Assembly: GCF_030253575.1 (NCBI RefSeq)
Contig: NC_080567.1
Span: forward strand, 21,167,001-21,231,000
DNA from: Rhododendron vialii
Taxonomy: Eukaryota > Streptophyta > Magnoliopsida > Ericales > Ericaceae
DNA length: 64,000 nt
Direction of reading: 5' to 3'
The position numbers were made by a program, and so were the translations under genes. Under the pieces are notes generated by a model, which saw only the letters and a list, made by a program, of their open reading frames with translations, was not told the DNA's origin and did not search any database. Below, one piece after another: positions 11,248-23,234 of this stretch; position 1 is the first letter of the stretch, and every line of letters begins with the position of its first letter.

Positions 11248-12337
11248 GCAATTTTAGAAAGAGGCAATCTAGAGTATTTAGTTTTTCGATTTGGGTTGAA
11301 TTGATTTTCCTTTTCCATATTTGCATGGTAAACAAAAAAATTGTACTTCCAAGTGTGAGTGCCGATATTGCCACGATACAATTTGTTAATGCCACTACAT
11401 TTTTCCTCACTCTCGATCTCGAGACCTACTTCTTTCTTCCATTCCGTTGCTCCTTTTTTCCGTTCCTCTCAATTGCTCTTATGTTCACCTTCTCAACTCC
11501 ATGCTGCTTATTTCATGGACCGATTATTGGTGAGATCCCACAACATGGGGGTGATGATTTTGAAGCGGTCTCTCCTTGCAGCCGCAGGTTGCACATAACA
11601 AGATCAAACAGGGGGACTTCAAAATGATTTCGTGCTTCAATTTGCTTTAAAAATAATCAAAATCTCTCTGTCGATTATGTGCATGCATGAACAAATTGTG
11701 GGTTCGGAGAGATTTTTTCCGCAATATATTACAAATGAGAGAGGAAATCGAAGGAGACTGGCTGGGGGCAATGGGGACTGTATCGAATGATCATAGGATA
11801 GAGGTAGAGAGAAATATGAGTCTTTGTGGCGGCAGTGGAGGATGGTTTCAGAAAGACGGGAGGAGAGGAGATGAATCCGAGACTGCAAAAAAGTTTCTCG
11901 AGACCGAGGAAAGCATGTGGATTTTAAACTTCGTTGTCTTAGACAGTCCATATAGTTGTTGCATTAAGGGAGAAGGGTGATTGAAGGCAATTAAACAGAG
12001 GAGAGAGGAGAAATGATTACTGTATACTCAAGAGTAAATTTTACAAAGAGATGGCCAGAGAGACAGCGTAGCAGATGAGGGTATGATTGTGAACGAAAAC
12101 ATAATGTTGTGGCACTAAAAAGATTGCTCGCGGCATTATCACCACCCTTCTCGTACAATATAGTTATTATCAAGTTGAGCTGTAAGCCTTGAGAAAGTGG
12201 GTTGAGTTTTGATAACAAGTAAATTATATAATCCTAGAAAGTACTAATTTTGTTTACCAAGCAAAACTGAAAAAGGAAAATCAAATTAACCCAAATAAGG
12301 AAACTAAATACTCTAGATTGCCTATTTTTAAAATTGC
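11248..12337. mobile_element. Inverted-repeat bounded block, about 1.09 kb
   Basis: Arms of about 98 bases at 11248-11346 and 12241-12337 are inverted copies, sharing GCAATCTAGAGTATTTAGTTT, TTTGGGTTGAATTGATTTTCC and GGTAAACAAAA with small differences. The 0.9 kb between them encodes nothing I recognise. This looks like a non-autonomous DNA transposon, but target duplications were not found. Confidence 0.5.
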
Positions 12338-12955
12338 ATCCTTCCTAACAAAATACTAAAATCAGTTTATTTTAAATCAAATATAAAACTTCTAAACTTA
12401 AATACTGGAGTATCTTTTTAAAACCCAATCCGCATCATTATCAGTAAAGTTCCCTGCATCAACATCCCTCTCCAACTTGCAATCTTCATTCTAATCTTCC
12501 GATGGTGTTCTGCCTTCTCCCTTAAAATGTCACTATTGGCTGATGAATTTCTATTAATTTATGGTTGTTTCATTTCTGGTTCCGTTTATCAATATTACGA
12601 TGTTTTCATTTGACGTTCTTTGTTGGACAAAGATTCTTTATGTTTTCTTACACTCTTATGCTTTAACGATGTTATTCTTTAAGAAATTTTGCACATGCAT
12701 TGCATGTGCCACGACTTCGAGGTTAAACCATTAAACAACAGGAGTACTAGTGTGTGTGGTGGATGGGCGGGTGTGTGTGTAACATAACCATGGCATCAGG
12801 GAGAACCAGTATATACATTATATCCAAGATTTACTAATAACCAGGAATAAGTCTGCATCATGTAAATGAAATATCATCTTTTGATCAACAGTTATTAAGT
12901 TGTAGTATGTATGGCCATGACAAGAGGATCCAGTGGTTATAGAACTTCATGAGTG

Positions 12956-15900
12956 TTAGACATGCAACTTTCCAGTTCCAGAATGCAGCTGAACGGTCGT
13001 GCTTGGAACAACCTGAAGAACACCAGGTAGCTCTGCCAAAGAGATTATTTCAGTTAGTTTTTCATTTCCCTTGCTTTAAATTTGATTTAGCACTAAAGAC
13101 ATTTATCTGAGTAACATTAGAAAGGCATCACGAGAATAAAATAGAAATACATTGAAACTAGACTAAATTTGACAGCATACTATGTTTTCACATATAGGAT
13201 ACAGTTAAGAAAAATAATTTCTCTAGAGCATATATTACGCAGCTATCTGTTCATAGAAATATTTCTTCAAGCTTCAGATGTCATGTCAAAACAATTGGAG
13301 TCAAAGATAGTTGATACTGCATATATTCAGTTTCAGCTGACTAATCTAACTTGTGCATGTCACAACCTAAGTACCCCAATCTGGGGCATGGAGTGGACAG
13401 ATCACACCCTGGAGAGTGAATTCAAGAACGTTGAGGAAATTCAAGTCAATTTTCCCGAAATGAGACGGTCAAGGTTACGAATTCAGAACGCATTCTACCC
13501 TCACCAATTATTTAGTGACTTGCGTAAAAATTATGTTCTCAATCAAAGCACCTGCATTCCTCATCTTCAGTAGACAAGGCATGAAACGCATGCCTACATG
13601 GGTACAAGCACAGTCATGCACTGCAACCATGAACCGCATGATCTATCCCAAAAGGTTGGGATTGCGCAGGTCAAGTTGGGACTTTAAAAGCAAACTGGAC
13701 GACTCCGGTTTCTCATTCTGAGATGCAGAATGAGGGTAAACATAACTTGTGTGTTACATTTGATATTAAACTTCATTGTCTAACAATTTTATGCAGCTTC
13801 TGGAGATGCTCCCCCACCAGCTCCACCAATCCATGACCTGGGTCACAATAATAAGCAAATTCCGCTACCCCACGTCTACGGATGACAATCCCCAGTAGTA
13901 TTCGTTTGCACTGACCCTGGTCCTGATCCCCTACGGTTTTATCTGATGTTCACCATCCCTGTGCCAACGAGGGAAAGCTACTTCCAAAGCAAACAAGCCG
14001 CCTAGAGATGGCAACAGGGCATATTGGGGTGTGATGAAGTGCAGTTATATGCCATTTCAAGTAGGAAAAAACACACTACGCTTGAGTATAGCGAGGATGA
14101 TTGGGTTTGTGATGTTATTAAGTAAATTCTGCTTGACCATTTATCTGTCCTTTTCTCCACTGAAAGTCTGATGAGCCTAGATACCTTGATCCATAGGTTT
14201 TTTACCCCTCGAGGCCTACCTCACTTGAGATAAAATGCCTTGCATAATGCTTTTTCCTTTAAAAGCACTGCTTCAAAAACAAACAATAAGTACAGTACAT
14301 AATGTCCTAGATGACAAGATGCCCTAAATTCTACAAAAGAGAGAGGAGAAAATGCTCCATGCCCTTAATGCATCCTGCTAAGGCATCACGTATCATGAAA
14401 GAGAGTCTCTCTTTAGAGAATCACATTCTAAATAATGGACTGTGGTTTGGTCATAAAAATTTCCCCAGAAGCGCTAGTGATAATTTGAAAAGATTTTTGA
14501 GTAAGCCAGTCTGTCCTATAATAGTCTGAACATTGGCCTTCTCATCCTCTGATGCCCTTCTTCTTGCAGCAAGTCTTGCATGACTTGCCACACCAATTTC
14601 AGAAATCCTAACGTCAACGAGTGCTTTTTTTTATAATGAAAAATTAATAACAGACCAAGAAAATCAATTGCGCTGAGGAAAACTAATGCAAAACCAAAGG
14701 ACAAACAGATCCAAGCATCAAAAGAGTTGAGGATAACTAATTTGCAAAATTTGGCTTAGGTCAACAGCCCACAAGACCAACTTAAGTCCAAAACTTATTC
14801 GCACAAAAAAGAAAAAAGAAGGTCCATTCGACATTCATTAATGATCTGAAATTCACACCAAAATCCAATCCCCTCTTTGTTGTTCGGTGTGCGGCGTGTG
14901 CCTACAAATAAGAGCCTAAATTCCACAAGTCATATTCATAATTTGTAAAATTAATGACACCTACAATATGATCAGTATCTATTGTGGAGAGCATATCATT
15001 ATACAATTGACAGAAATATTACCTAAGCTAGGCCCCAAACCATCAAGCATAAACAAAAGTGATCCTAACAGAAACTAAAAGAAATAAAACCCAAATCACT
15101 ACGAGAAAAACCAATCAACCAATCCAATCCACATCACTCTGACGATGGACACAAGAAAACAACAAAAGAATCGGTTACCATCTTTCAACAAACGTAACAA
15201 GACAAAAACAGAAGAATCATACACCAGCTTTCAACAACTGTAATATAGAAATAGTCGGAACTGAACAAAACTAACAAAAAAAACCAACTCACTACGATAG
15301 GAACCTATCGACCAATCCAATCAACATCACACTGGAGACAGTAACAAGAGACTGACAGAAGAATCGTACAGCATCTTTCAACAAACTTAATATCAGCAAT
15401 CTTAACAACTAAAAGATAATGAAAAATAACAAAGAAACCCTTACTTGACATTTGGGAGACCTGCTCTGGAGTGAGTTTGGCAGAGAAGCCACTAGCAGCA
15501 TGCTTGTAACTGTACAGCATTGCCTCCTTCGCTGCCTCCTCACTAATCCACAATCAACACACGCAGCCATATTTATAACACAGCTATATGCGTCTATACC
15601 TATATACGCCCCCGCACCACCCGCACCCCCACCCCCCCCCCCCCCACACACACACACACACACACACATTAACAGTTAAGATTCCAGGATTTTGTCCAGG
15701 TAATACAATTTTTTCCGCCGAAAATCGGAGAAGTCAGAAAGAAATCAAGTCAACCTGTACTAAGTGACATTATACAGACAAAATGTGCAAATTCCAATCA
15801 TTCTAGTCTACCTAGTGTTGAAAAACTAATTTAAACTGGATTTTTTTTTTTTTTTTTTTGTAAAGTTTACTAGATTAACTCCAAACTAGCAAAAAATAAT

Positions 15901-16380
15901 AAATAACAGTTTCAACTCAACGTTACAATGAAAAGTCTAGCAAGAACCTATGTCCTCTTTTTACACCCTTTTCCCTTTTACTTAATGGGTCAAATGAAAA
16001 CTTTTATCCAATACAGAGCGTCTCTCGTGGTCAGTGTTTGACAATTGATGGTGTGAATTGAACCCACAACTCTATGCAGAGCAATTCACACCACAACTCT
16101 ATGCAGAGCAATTCACACCACAACTCTATGCAGAGCAACGCCACTGCACATATGTATACACACACACAAACACATATACGGAGAGAGAGAGAGAGAGAAG
16201 GGGAGACCTGCCGAGAACGGAAGCGAGGGTGGAGATGTGGAAGGAATCGGGGTCCTGATCGGAAGGCTTTTGGGTGTAGATGATGTGAACGGTTGCTTCT
16301 TCTGAAGCCGATGAGGGTAGTGGATTGGAAGTGTCCGCCATAGCTGTCGATGATCCAAGAAGAAGAAGAATGAATCTCAT
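12956..16380 (-). CDS. SPI-1-like: I9-type subtilase inhibitor, SPI-1-like
   Basis: Three exons on the minus strand (16380-16208, 15542-15445, 13032-12956) join in frame to a 115-residue protein. All four splice borders are GT..AG. It is a stand-alone inhibitor I9 domain, the fold that serves as prodomain in subtilisin-like proteases. Key stretches are ATVHIIYTQKP (29-39), LGSEEAAKEAMLYSYKH (56-72), GFSAKLTPEQVSQMSKLPGV (76-95) and VLQVVPSTTVQLHSGTGKLH. No protease domain follows, so it fits the Arabidopsis SPI-1 type, which binds and inhibits subtilases through its C-terminal tail. The start at 16380 gives a short hydrophobic N-terminus (RFILLLLGSS) that could be a weak signal peptide; MADTSNPL at residue 14 is an alternative start. 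It is divergently arranged with the VTT-protein gene. Intron 1 is rich in simple repeats; intron 2 (2.4 kb) has no evident coding content. Confidence 0.9.
15625..15670. repeat. C-run followed by (CA)n microsatellite
   Basis: A cytosine homopolymer followed directly by about a dozen CA units in intron 1 of the SPI-1-like gene. A T-run of about 20 bases lies further along at 15840-15859. Confidence 0.95.
16064..16138. repeat. 26-bp minisatellite, three copies
   Basis: CACAACTCTATGCAGAGCAA plus a short linker is repeated three times in tandem in intron 1 of the SPI-1-like gene, with CTCTATGCAGAG forming a small palindrome in each unit. It lies about 70 bases past the intron 1 donor side. Confidence 0.95.
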
Positions 16381-16698
16381 TCAATAATGATGATGAAACA
16401 AAAAGATGGGATTTTTTGCTGATCTTTATGGTTGTAATGAACGGTTATTATTTTCTCAAACCTTTAGACATGGACGGCTGAGATTGAAAACTAATTTGGT
16501 TCGGTTTGGTGGTAATAAGGTTTAATTTTACTGTACCGATCAAAACCGAAACCGAATCGAATCGAAAATATTTATGAATATAAAATCAAACAAAACAAAA
16601 TCTGACAATGTTTATCGAACCGAACCGCATATTTCGGTTAATTTTTTGCTTAGTTAGAATAGAAAAAGGAAAAAAAAGGGGATAGATAGAGTATTTTA

Positions 16699-17492
16699 GA
16701 GCATCTACAGTTGAATAAGCAAAATAAAAAATTGTTAAAATTAGCAATGTTAGATAAAAAAAATGCTCATATTGGAATAACCAAATCTAGCAGCCTCTTA
16801 ACAAGTCATCAAATTTTGGCTCTTCAATAATCAAAGTTAGCAATATTTAGTCAATAACCAAATTTTATCTCTCAATCAACTACACCAACATTACACAAAA
16901 ACCTTCTCTCTCTCTCACAACAATGTTTTCAAAAAATAATTTTAAAAAACTGTAACTTTCAGATTTTTTTCATAAACTTTTTTTTTACAAAAAACAATTT
17001 TTTCAAAAATTTTAAAAACTATAAGTAAATAAAGTTTGTTTTTTAAAAACCTGTTTTTGAAATTTCAAAACTTTTTTTTATAGAAAACTGTTTTTTACAC
17101 ATAATTTATTTTTAAAAAATTGTATTTATAGTTTTTGAAATTTCAAAACTATTTGCGTAAATATAATTCTTTCAAATTTCTCAAAATTGTATTTACAGTT
17201 TTTAAGTGAACAAAGTGTGTTTTTTGAAAAACTGTTTTTTATTTCGGAAAACTAATTTTTTTAATTGTTTCTAACAAAAACTGTTTTTTTTCCCCTTCAA
17301 AAATCGTTTTTTCAAAAAATATACGTGAAATGAAGGAAAAAAGTTTGGAGGGCTCATTGGTTTTGATTATGGGCAAAAAATAACCAATATGAGATTTGAC
17401 ATTGCTAACTTTAACAACCTTTACATGGATAATCAAAAGCTGATGTGACATATTTTGATTATTCATACTTGCTTATTCCACTGCTGATGCTC
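16699..17492. mobile_element. PIF/Harbinger-like element, 794 bp
   Basis: Bounded by GAGCATCTACAGT and, reversed, GAGCATCAGCAGT, with TTA on both sides (16696-16698 and 17493-17495). The interior is AT-rich with many AACTGTTTTT-type inverted phrases and no transposase. A shorter relative with matching ends lies at 48297-48572. Confidence 0.8.
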
Positions 17493-18256
17493 TTACCAGG
17501 CAGGTCTAGACATTCTCTTTCTTCATAGGTAGAAGATAGACTAGCGGTGTAACATTCTTAATTTATGGGGGGGAATTCTTCTTTTTCTTTTAAAATTAAA
17601 AATTGATAAATTTTTTTAGTTAATTCTTGATTTTACTAGGTAAATTTCTTTTCTTTTCATCATTCTTTATTTAATTCATCATTATAATAACTCTGATTTT
17701 TGGTAAATACAAATTCTGTTAATTATTGAAAAATTCTTTTTAATTACTTGGATTGTTTTTAAAAATTTCTTTTTAATTTTTAATAATCTTTCATAATTAA
17801 ATTCTAGACTTATAAATTAAGTTTTCTTCATATAAAATTAACTACTTATTTCCTAAGGACAAATGGACTTATTTATACACTTGCATATTTATTTGTGTCT
17901 AGAATTAATTCATTTTCTTGGTTAGAAATCGTACTTGTCAAATATAAGTTAGTTTTTAACCAATTAGTTGGAGAAACCTAATTACCATTTCAACCTAGTT
18001 ACATCCTCTTAAATCCTAGATGAACCTTTTCAACCATTCTTGAACCACATGAACCTTTCAAACTTTTTTTTTTTATAAAAAAAACTTTAGTTTTTTCTAG
18101 AAAGTCTACTTTACTCATTAAAAGGCTATTTCACACATTTTGGAAACTTTTAATCATATATTTTTTTCATTAAATGGTCTCTTCAATGTAAGTCATCATC
18201 ACTTCCTTTCTCCTTTCTACAAGTAACAAGTAACAAGTAACAAGTAACATTGGCAT

Positions 18257-18275
18257 GTGTGTGTGTGTGTGTGTA
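18257..18275. repeat. (GT)n microsatellite
   Basis: Alternating GT of about 18 bases, followed by a short TA run, just left of the nested MITE. Confidence 0.9.
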
Positions 18276-18298
18276 TATATACAATTATTTTCAAATGA

Positions 18299-18642
18299 GT
18301 AGGTCCTTATTTTAAAATAAGGACCTCCCCATTCCTCACATTTTTCGATCAAATTTCGATGACCCGAGCCGCTCAATGTGTTCAGAACGTGATTTTAAGG
18401 GTACCCGCGAGAAATCGACAAAAAAATGACCGGAAAGGGCTTGATTTGAGGAGTTTTTGTTTGATCCGTTTGATAAAAATATAACAAAAACTGCTTGGAT
18501 GAAGTCCTTCCCGGTTTTTGTTTTTGCTGATTTCATGCGGGTACACTTAAAATCACGTTCTGAACACATTGAGTGGCTCGGATCATCAAAATTTAATCGG
18601 GAAAGGGAGGTCCTTATTTTATTAAAATGAGGTGGTCCTTAG
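18299..18642. mobile_element. Long-TIR MITE nested in the solo LTR
   Basis: The ends are inverted copies over about 100 bases: AAGGACCTCCCC and ATTTCGATGACCCGAGCC at left, the same reversed at right, with TCAGAACGTGATTTTAAGGG and its complement inside. TTATTTTAAAATAAGG at the left border suggests insertion into AT-rich sequence. No coding capacity. Confidence 0.7.
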
Positions 18643-18649
18643 GATCATC

Positions 18650-18655
<6 letters not shown>

Positions 18656-18693
<38 letters not shown>
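18656..18693. repeat. (TA)n microsatellite
   Basis: Pure TA alternation of about 38 bases directly right of the nested MITE. Confidence 0.95.
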
Positions 18694-18698
<5 letters not shown>

Positions 18699-19504
18699 CC
18701 TAGAAATGCTACTTTGAAGTCTTATTCATTCTTTTTGCATTGACAAGGCATTTTCAAAAGTCAAAGGCAACCCTTTAATCACTTTTGCTTCCATAAGTAG
18801 TATTCTTACACTTGTCATGCATGCAAACCAAAAAATATTAGACTTGATCCTAATTTCTCTTCAAGAATAGCTTTCCTAAATTATTGTAGGTGTTCATGCA
18901 TGCAAACCGAGACTTAGACCTAGAACAAAAAAAAAAAAGAGAAGGGAAATTTCGGCTAGGAGAGAGGGAGAGGAATGATCATTTTCTTACACATTTGAGT
19001 ATAAGACAAGTAAACCATTTTAGACTATTTTAAATATAATCCTAGCCTTTTATTTTTCTTCTTTCTTGCAAGCAAACCCTCTTAGACAAGACAAGGCCAA
19101 AACCCTTTATGATAACCTAGATTTTTGACCTAAAAATAGAAATGACAAGTGAAGGAAGGCTATGGCATGTTTAGACCCCGTTCCGCTTTCTTTCTAAATA
19201 TTCTTTTTCAAAAAGAAGGTAATTTTAAATTCAAATATAATAAAAATGAGAAATATTTTTTTATTTTTTTTACACTGTTTAAAAGATCTCAATGAGATCT
19301 ATCAAATAAGATCCATAATGGTATGAAAATTATTTGTATAAATAAATGATTTTTGAGCTTGAAATTATCTTCCTTTTCTAAAAGTTCCTTTTTCTTGAAA
19401 CCAAAACACCCCCTAAAATCAAGATTTGACAAAACAATGGAGCAAAATAAATGAGAGAAAGAGAGAGAGATGCCTGGCTAGGAAAAAAAGAGGGGGAGCT
19501 TAAT

Positions 19505-19525
19505 TTTTGCTATAAATAGCACTCC
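19505..19525 (+). promoter_or_regulatory. TATA box of the solo LTR
   Basis: GCTATAAATAGC is a strong plant TATA context. It precedes a run of short repeated phrases (GAGTTCTT, CAAGAAACTCAACC) that looks like a transcribed R/U5 leader. It may still drive transcription rightward towards the VTT-protein gene. Confidence 0.5.
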
Positions 19526-20580
19526 ATTATTGTCTTGAACTCACATCTTCAATTCCTCAAAATTCTCTTTAGAAAATTTTAGTGTTCTTATAGTAGTTCT
19601 TAGAGTTCTTTCCTTATTCTTGAGTTCTTCAAGAAACTCAACCAAAACTGCCACTAAATCACCACTCAATCACCCTCTCGATTCAAAAAGTTTAATAATT
19701 TAGTCAATATTTAGTTTCGAGCGAAAAAGAAAATATTTTCTTTTCTCTTTCGAAGCTATTGTAAGAAATCACGTCAATCGATAGCCACATTCGCCTTCCG
19801 TAGCCATACCATCCGCCAAGAAGAACGGTAGAATATTTCTACTCACTTTCTCTAGTAAAAAAAAATTATAGTTATTTCGTGGTGTTCAAAAAGAAATGCA
19901 TGTAGTTAAAGTACTAAAAATATCTAGCAACTTGTTTTAGTAAAATTTTAAAATGAAGTATGATCATGTTGAATAACTCAACTTTTATTCCGAAAAATAT
20001 ATGTTGTTTTGAACTTTCAAAAAAAAAGGGAGAAAGAACAGATTTTGAAATAAATAATAGTATGATTGGTAGAATAATTACTTGATTTTTTTTTGGTTGG
20101 TTATGAGCATGTATATATGATTGTTAAGATTACTTGTTTGTATGTGTGCTAAAACATAAGTGGTTTCCATTTCAAAGGTGTCCGTCCTTATGATACTATG
20201 CTTTATGTTGTATGACTAATAATTGAATATGATTTTGCGAACTTTTGGGATAGTATAAACATGATAAAGTAATATAGAGTTGGATGATTTTGTTATTTTA
20301 ATTATTTCAGTTTAGTTTTCAAGATTATGTTCAATGATGAATATTTAGTGTTCGTGAAAAGTTCAACCGCAGAGTGTTTACATGAAAACGAGACACAAAA
20401 ATCGAGAAAATTAGAAACATGACACATATGGGGTTGATAACGAAAATACGTGTTTTAAAGAAAATATTTTGAAACCACAATGTGGCCGGATTTAGTATCC
20501 CATTATGTGAGTGTGTGTTGCCAATGGGACCGGACTTGGTAGTCTCATTGAAGATATGACTTGGTTATCCACGGAGAGGA

Positions 20581-21100
20581 GCCAATGGGAGCCCGGAACA
20601 GCGGAATTATTATGAGAATACTCGAAAACCCGAAGCGGCGGATCTGCAATTGGGTGTGTAAAAACGATTTTGAAAATATTTTTGAAACCGCAAATATTTT
20701 TTGTGCGTGTGTGTGTGCGCGCGCCAATGGGAACCCAGAACGGCAGAAGCATTGTGAGGATACTCAAGAACCCGGAGCCGCAGAATCGAGGTTGGGTGTG
20801 TAAAAACGATTTTGGAAATATTTTTGAAACCACAAATGTTTTTTTTGTGTGTGTGTGTGTGTGTGTATGTGTGCCAATGCGGATTCGGAAAGACAGAACC
20901 ATTGTGAGGATACTCGAAATTTCGGAGCGGCAGAACCGAGGTTGGATATGTAAAAACGATTTTGGAAATATTTTTGAAACCATAAATGTTTTTTTTGTGT
21001 GTGTGCGCGCCAATGAAAATTCGGAACAACAGAACTATTGTGAGGATACTCGAGAACCTGGAGTGCCGGAACCGAGGTTAGGTGTAAAAAAATAATTTTT
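20581..21100. repeat. Minisatellite inside the LTR, about four units of 137-149 bp
   Basis: Each unit has GCCAATG, CGGAA or AGAACGGCAGAA, GTGAGGATACTC, GGTTGGGTGTGTAAAAACGA, TTTTGAAACC and a variable TTTTTTGTGTGTGTG run. Units begin near 20581, 20723, 20871 and 21008; a degenerate half-unit lies upstream. Long reading frames rich in Thr/His here come only from the GT runs and are not genes. Confidence 0.9.
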
Positions 21101-21713
21101 GAAATGTTAGATGAGAAATAAAAATGATGACACGATCTACAAAAAAATTGCGCAGGAGAAATTCAAATTACACAGACAATAACGCTAGTTGAATAGTGAA
21201 TGTGCATGTGTTATTATAAATCTCTGTTTTGGAAGTTGTTAAATGCACATATATTATTGACATGTTATCGCGGAATATTTACCTACTATAGTATGTTGGT
21301 ACTACGTCCTGTTATTTATAATTATGAGTTAGCGAGTATGAGATTATTCTTCTAAGCTTTTGTAACTCACGGTGTTACTGCTGTAACCCTGATATATTAT
21401 ACTGGGGGCGACGCCGGTATAATGTGTCAGACATTGTAGATGAGCAGGATGAACTCTACACCTTAAAGGCTTTCAGAGTCGAAGAGCTAACTAGGATAGA
21501 GGAGCAAGCGGAGCAGTAGATAAAAACTCTAATTTCCCTCCTTTTATTAAATAAATGTATTATTGTGAAAATTATGCTGTAATAATAAGCTAGACTTTAT
21601 TTAGATTTTCAATAAAAATATTTATTTAACAATCCTAAAATTCGGGACGTTACAAGCGGGTTGAGTAAAGGGTCGGGTTTATGGGGTCGAGCTTCAACCC
21701 CTACACTAACTAT

Positions 21714-21868
21714 GGCCCCGTCCGGTTAAAGTTAGTAGTATTATTTTAGTACTTATTTTTTGCTTTACGAGATAAAATATTTTTTTACAATACATTAACT
21801 TTAATTCAAAAAAATAATTACTTATTTTTTTTAACGGAACAACTCATCTGTTATTTGGGCCGGGGCTA
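21714..21868. mobile_element. Possible fold-back MITE
   Basis: GGCCCCGTCCGGTTAAAGTT at left is partly mirrored by TTTAACGGAAC and GGGCCGGGGC at right, about 150 bases apart. The pairing is imperfect and no target duplication is evident. Confidence 0.35.
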
Positions 21869-22035
21869 TCCAACACACAAGACAAATGGATCTTGAGGGA
21901 GTCGGAATCAAGTTGAGCTCGAGCAGCTTGATTTATCGATGAGCTATTGCAACATGCACTGTATGAGTTACCTCTTATCACTCAACTTAATAAAAAAATT
22001 ATTAATGTTTCACTTACCCAAAAAAATTAGTATTA

Positions 22036-22273
22036 GAGCCCGTTCCAGAACGCGAAAAAAGTCCTTATTTTTTAAGAAGACAATTTCAAACTCAAATATT
22101 ATGGATTTATTGAAATCTAAAAATATGCAATATGGATTTTGTTTGAAAGAACTCATCGAGATCTTTTATACGATGCAAAAAAAATTGAAAATATATTTTT
22201 CATTTACATTATTTTTGAGTTTGAAAATGTGAAATAAACTGCTTATTTTTTAAGAAGATTTTTGGAACGGTGC
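22036..22273. mobile_element. Fold-back MITE of the GTTCC-end family
   Basis: The left end has GCCCGTTCCAGAACG and CTTATTTTTTAAGAAGA; the right end repeats CTTATTTTTTAAGAAGA and GGAACGGTGCC in inverted order. Related AT-rich fold-backs are at about 19178-19416 and 49613-49857, sharing AGATCT(C/T)AATGAGATCTATC-type centres in the latter two. Confidence 0.55.
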
Positions 22274-22818
22274 CTTAATCTCTCATTGAAGAATTCATCT
22301 CGTAATGTACACATTTGTATCTATCCGCCAAAAATTTGTACAGTTTCACACAATTTTTTGGGTTCCACAAAATGCTCGGTAAGAGAGATTTTGTACTAGA
22401 AAGATCCGATGACAAAAATTAAGTTTAAACAAAAAATTACCTATATTTTTTGTATAAATCTGTTTTGTTCACGAATTTATTGATATTTGATTAAACTAAT
22501 TTTTAGCATGCATGACATACTCAATAAGCTCTACAAAATGAACGATTTCAATTGTTGTTGTGGATCCTGGAGGGCCCCACAACGGCCCAAATAAGGACCG
22601 GACTGGACCGCGTAAAAACTGGACGGGACCTAACTCCTCTTCTCGAGGAATTTTTGGGTGCCGAGCAGCACCACGTTGTACTCGAGCAGCATATTTGGGC
22701 GGTCTATTTTGATTTTGGACGGCTATGATTTAGAAAGAGAAAGAAGATTCCAATCTGAGCCGTTTAACATATTTTTAAACGGCTTGGATGGACTATTCGG
22801 ATACCTTGTGAGCACTGC
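22274..22818. other. Upstream region of the VTT-protein gene, no gene seen
   Basis: Contains short phrases shared with other repeats in the window (for example ATAAGCTCTACAAAATGAACG, as in the element at 2903-3301), suggesting a decayed transposon. No coding signal. Confidence 0.4.
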
Positions 22819-22824
22819 CACGTG
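22819..22824. promoter_or_regulatory. G-box CACGTG
   Basis: A perfect G-box palindrome about 410 bases upstream of the VTT-protein ATG, within CCACGTGACA. G-boxes bind bZIP and bHLH factors in plants. A single hexamer is weak evidence by itself. Confidence 0.3.
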
Positions 22825-23004
22825 ACACCCACCGGACACGCAAAAATTATCCCTCCTCTCTCTCCAACATTAATGCATCGGTGACTAAAATTCGGACACG
22901 AAAGTCTACATTTGGTTCTCCATACAAAACGGAAAATTAAATTTACACGTTTGGTCACCTGCTCTGTCCCAATCCCCAAATCCAACTACACCCATCGCCA
23001 TTTC

Positions 23005-23012
23005 TAGGGTTT
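23005..23012. promoter_or_regulatory. Telo-box TAGGGTTT
   Basis: The complement of AAACCCTA, about 225 bases upstream of the VTT-protein ATG. Telo-boxes are frequent in promoters of plant housekeeping and translation genes. A CT-rich leader follows. Confidence 0.35.
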
Positions 23013-23234
23013 TAATCCCACTCCCATTGCTCTCAATTCAATCATTCCCCCCATCTCTTTCTACCATATCGTCTACAATCGCATCAACATTCTCCAATTC
23101 GCATCAAAACCAGTACTACTGTCAACATCAATTTTGAATTTTGAATCAAACCAAACCGTATCAATGGCGTGAACAGCGCGCGATTTGGGGGTTACGGTTC
23201 TCGCGTTCTTCATTTGTGCCGGATCGCGATCCCG

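Larger units (their letters stand above)
17548..21654 (+). mobile_element. 4.1-kb solo LTR of a Ty3/gypsy-type element
   Basis: Starts TGTAACATTC, ends GGGACGTTACA and is flanked by the 5-bp duplication AGCGG (17543-17547 and 21655-21659). That is the signature of an LTR that lost its internal region by recombination between LTRs. The length and the TGTAAC..GTTACA ends resemble the long LTRs of Tekay/Del chromoviruses, from memory. A TATA-box context GCTATAAATAGC at about 19509 marks the likely promoter, so U3 is about 2 kb, and AATAAA-type signals lie near the 3' end. No gag or pol is present. Nested inside are a MITE (18299-18642), a TA microsatellite and a GT-rich tandem repeat. It separates the promoters of the SPI-1-like and VTT-protein genes. 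Confidence 0.85.

Noticed and set aside
13169..13721. Plus-strand frames of 134 and 68 codons in SPI-1-like intron 2
   Set aside because: No recognisable domain and antisense to a well-supported intron; likely chance frames.
20492..21095. Long open frames rich in Thr/His or Val/Cys on both strands
   Set aside because: They are translations of the GT-rich minisatellite inside the solo LTR; unit periodicity, not codon use, explains the open frame.
23169..23234. Upstream extension of the VTT protein (MNSARFGGYG...)
   Set aside because: It would need a GTG start; the first usable ATG in frame is 23235.
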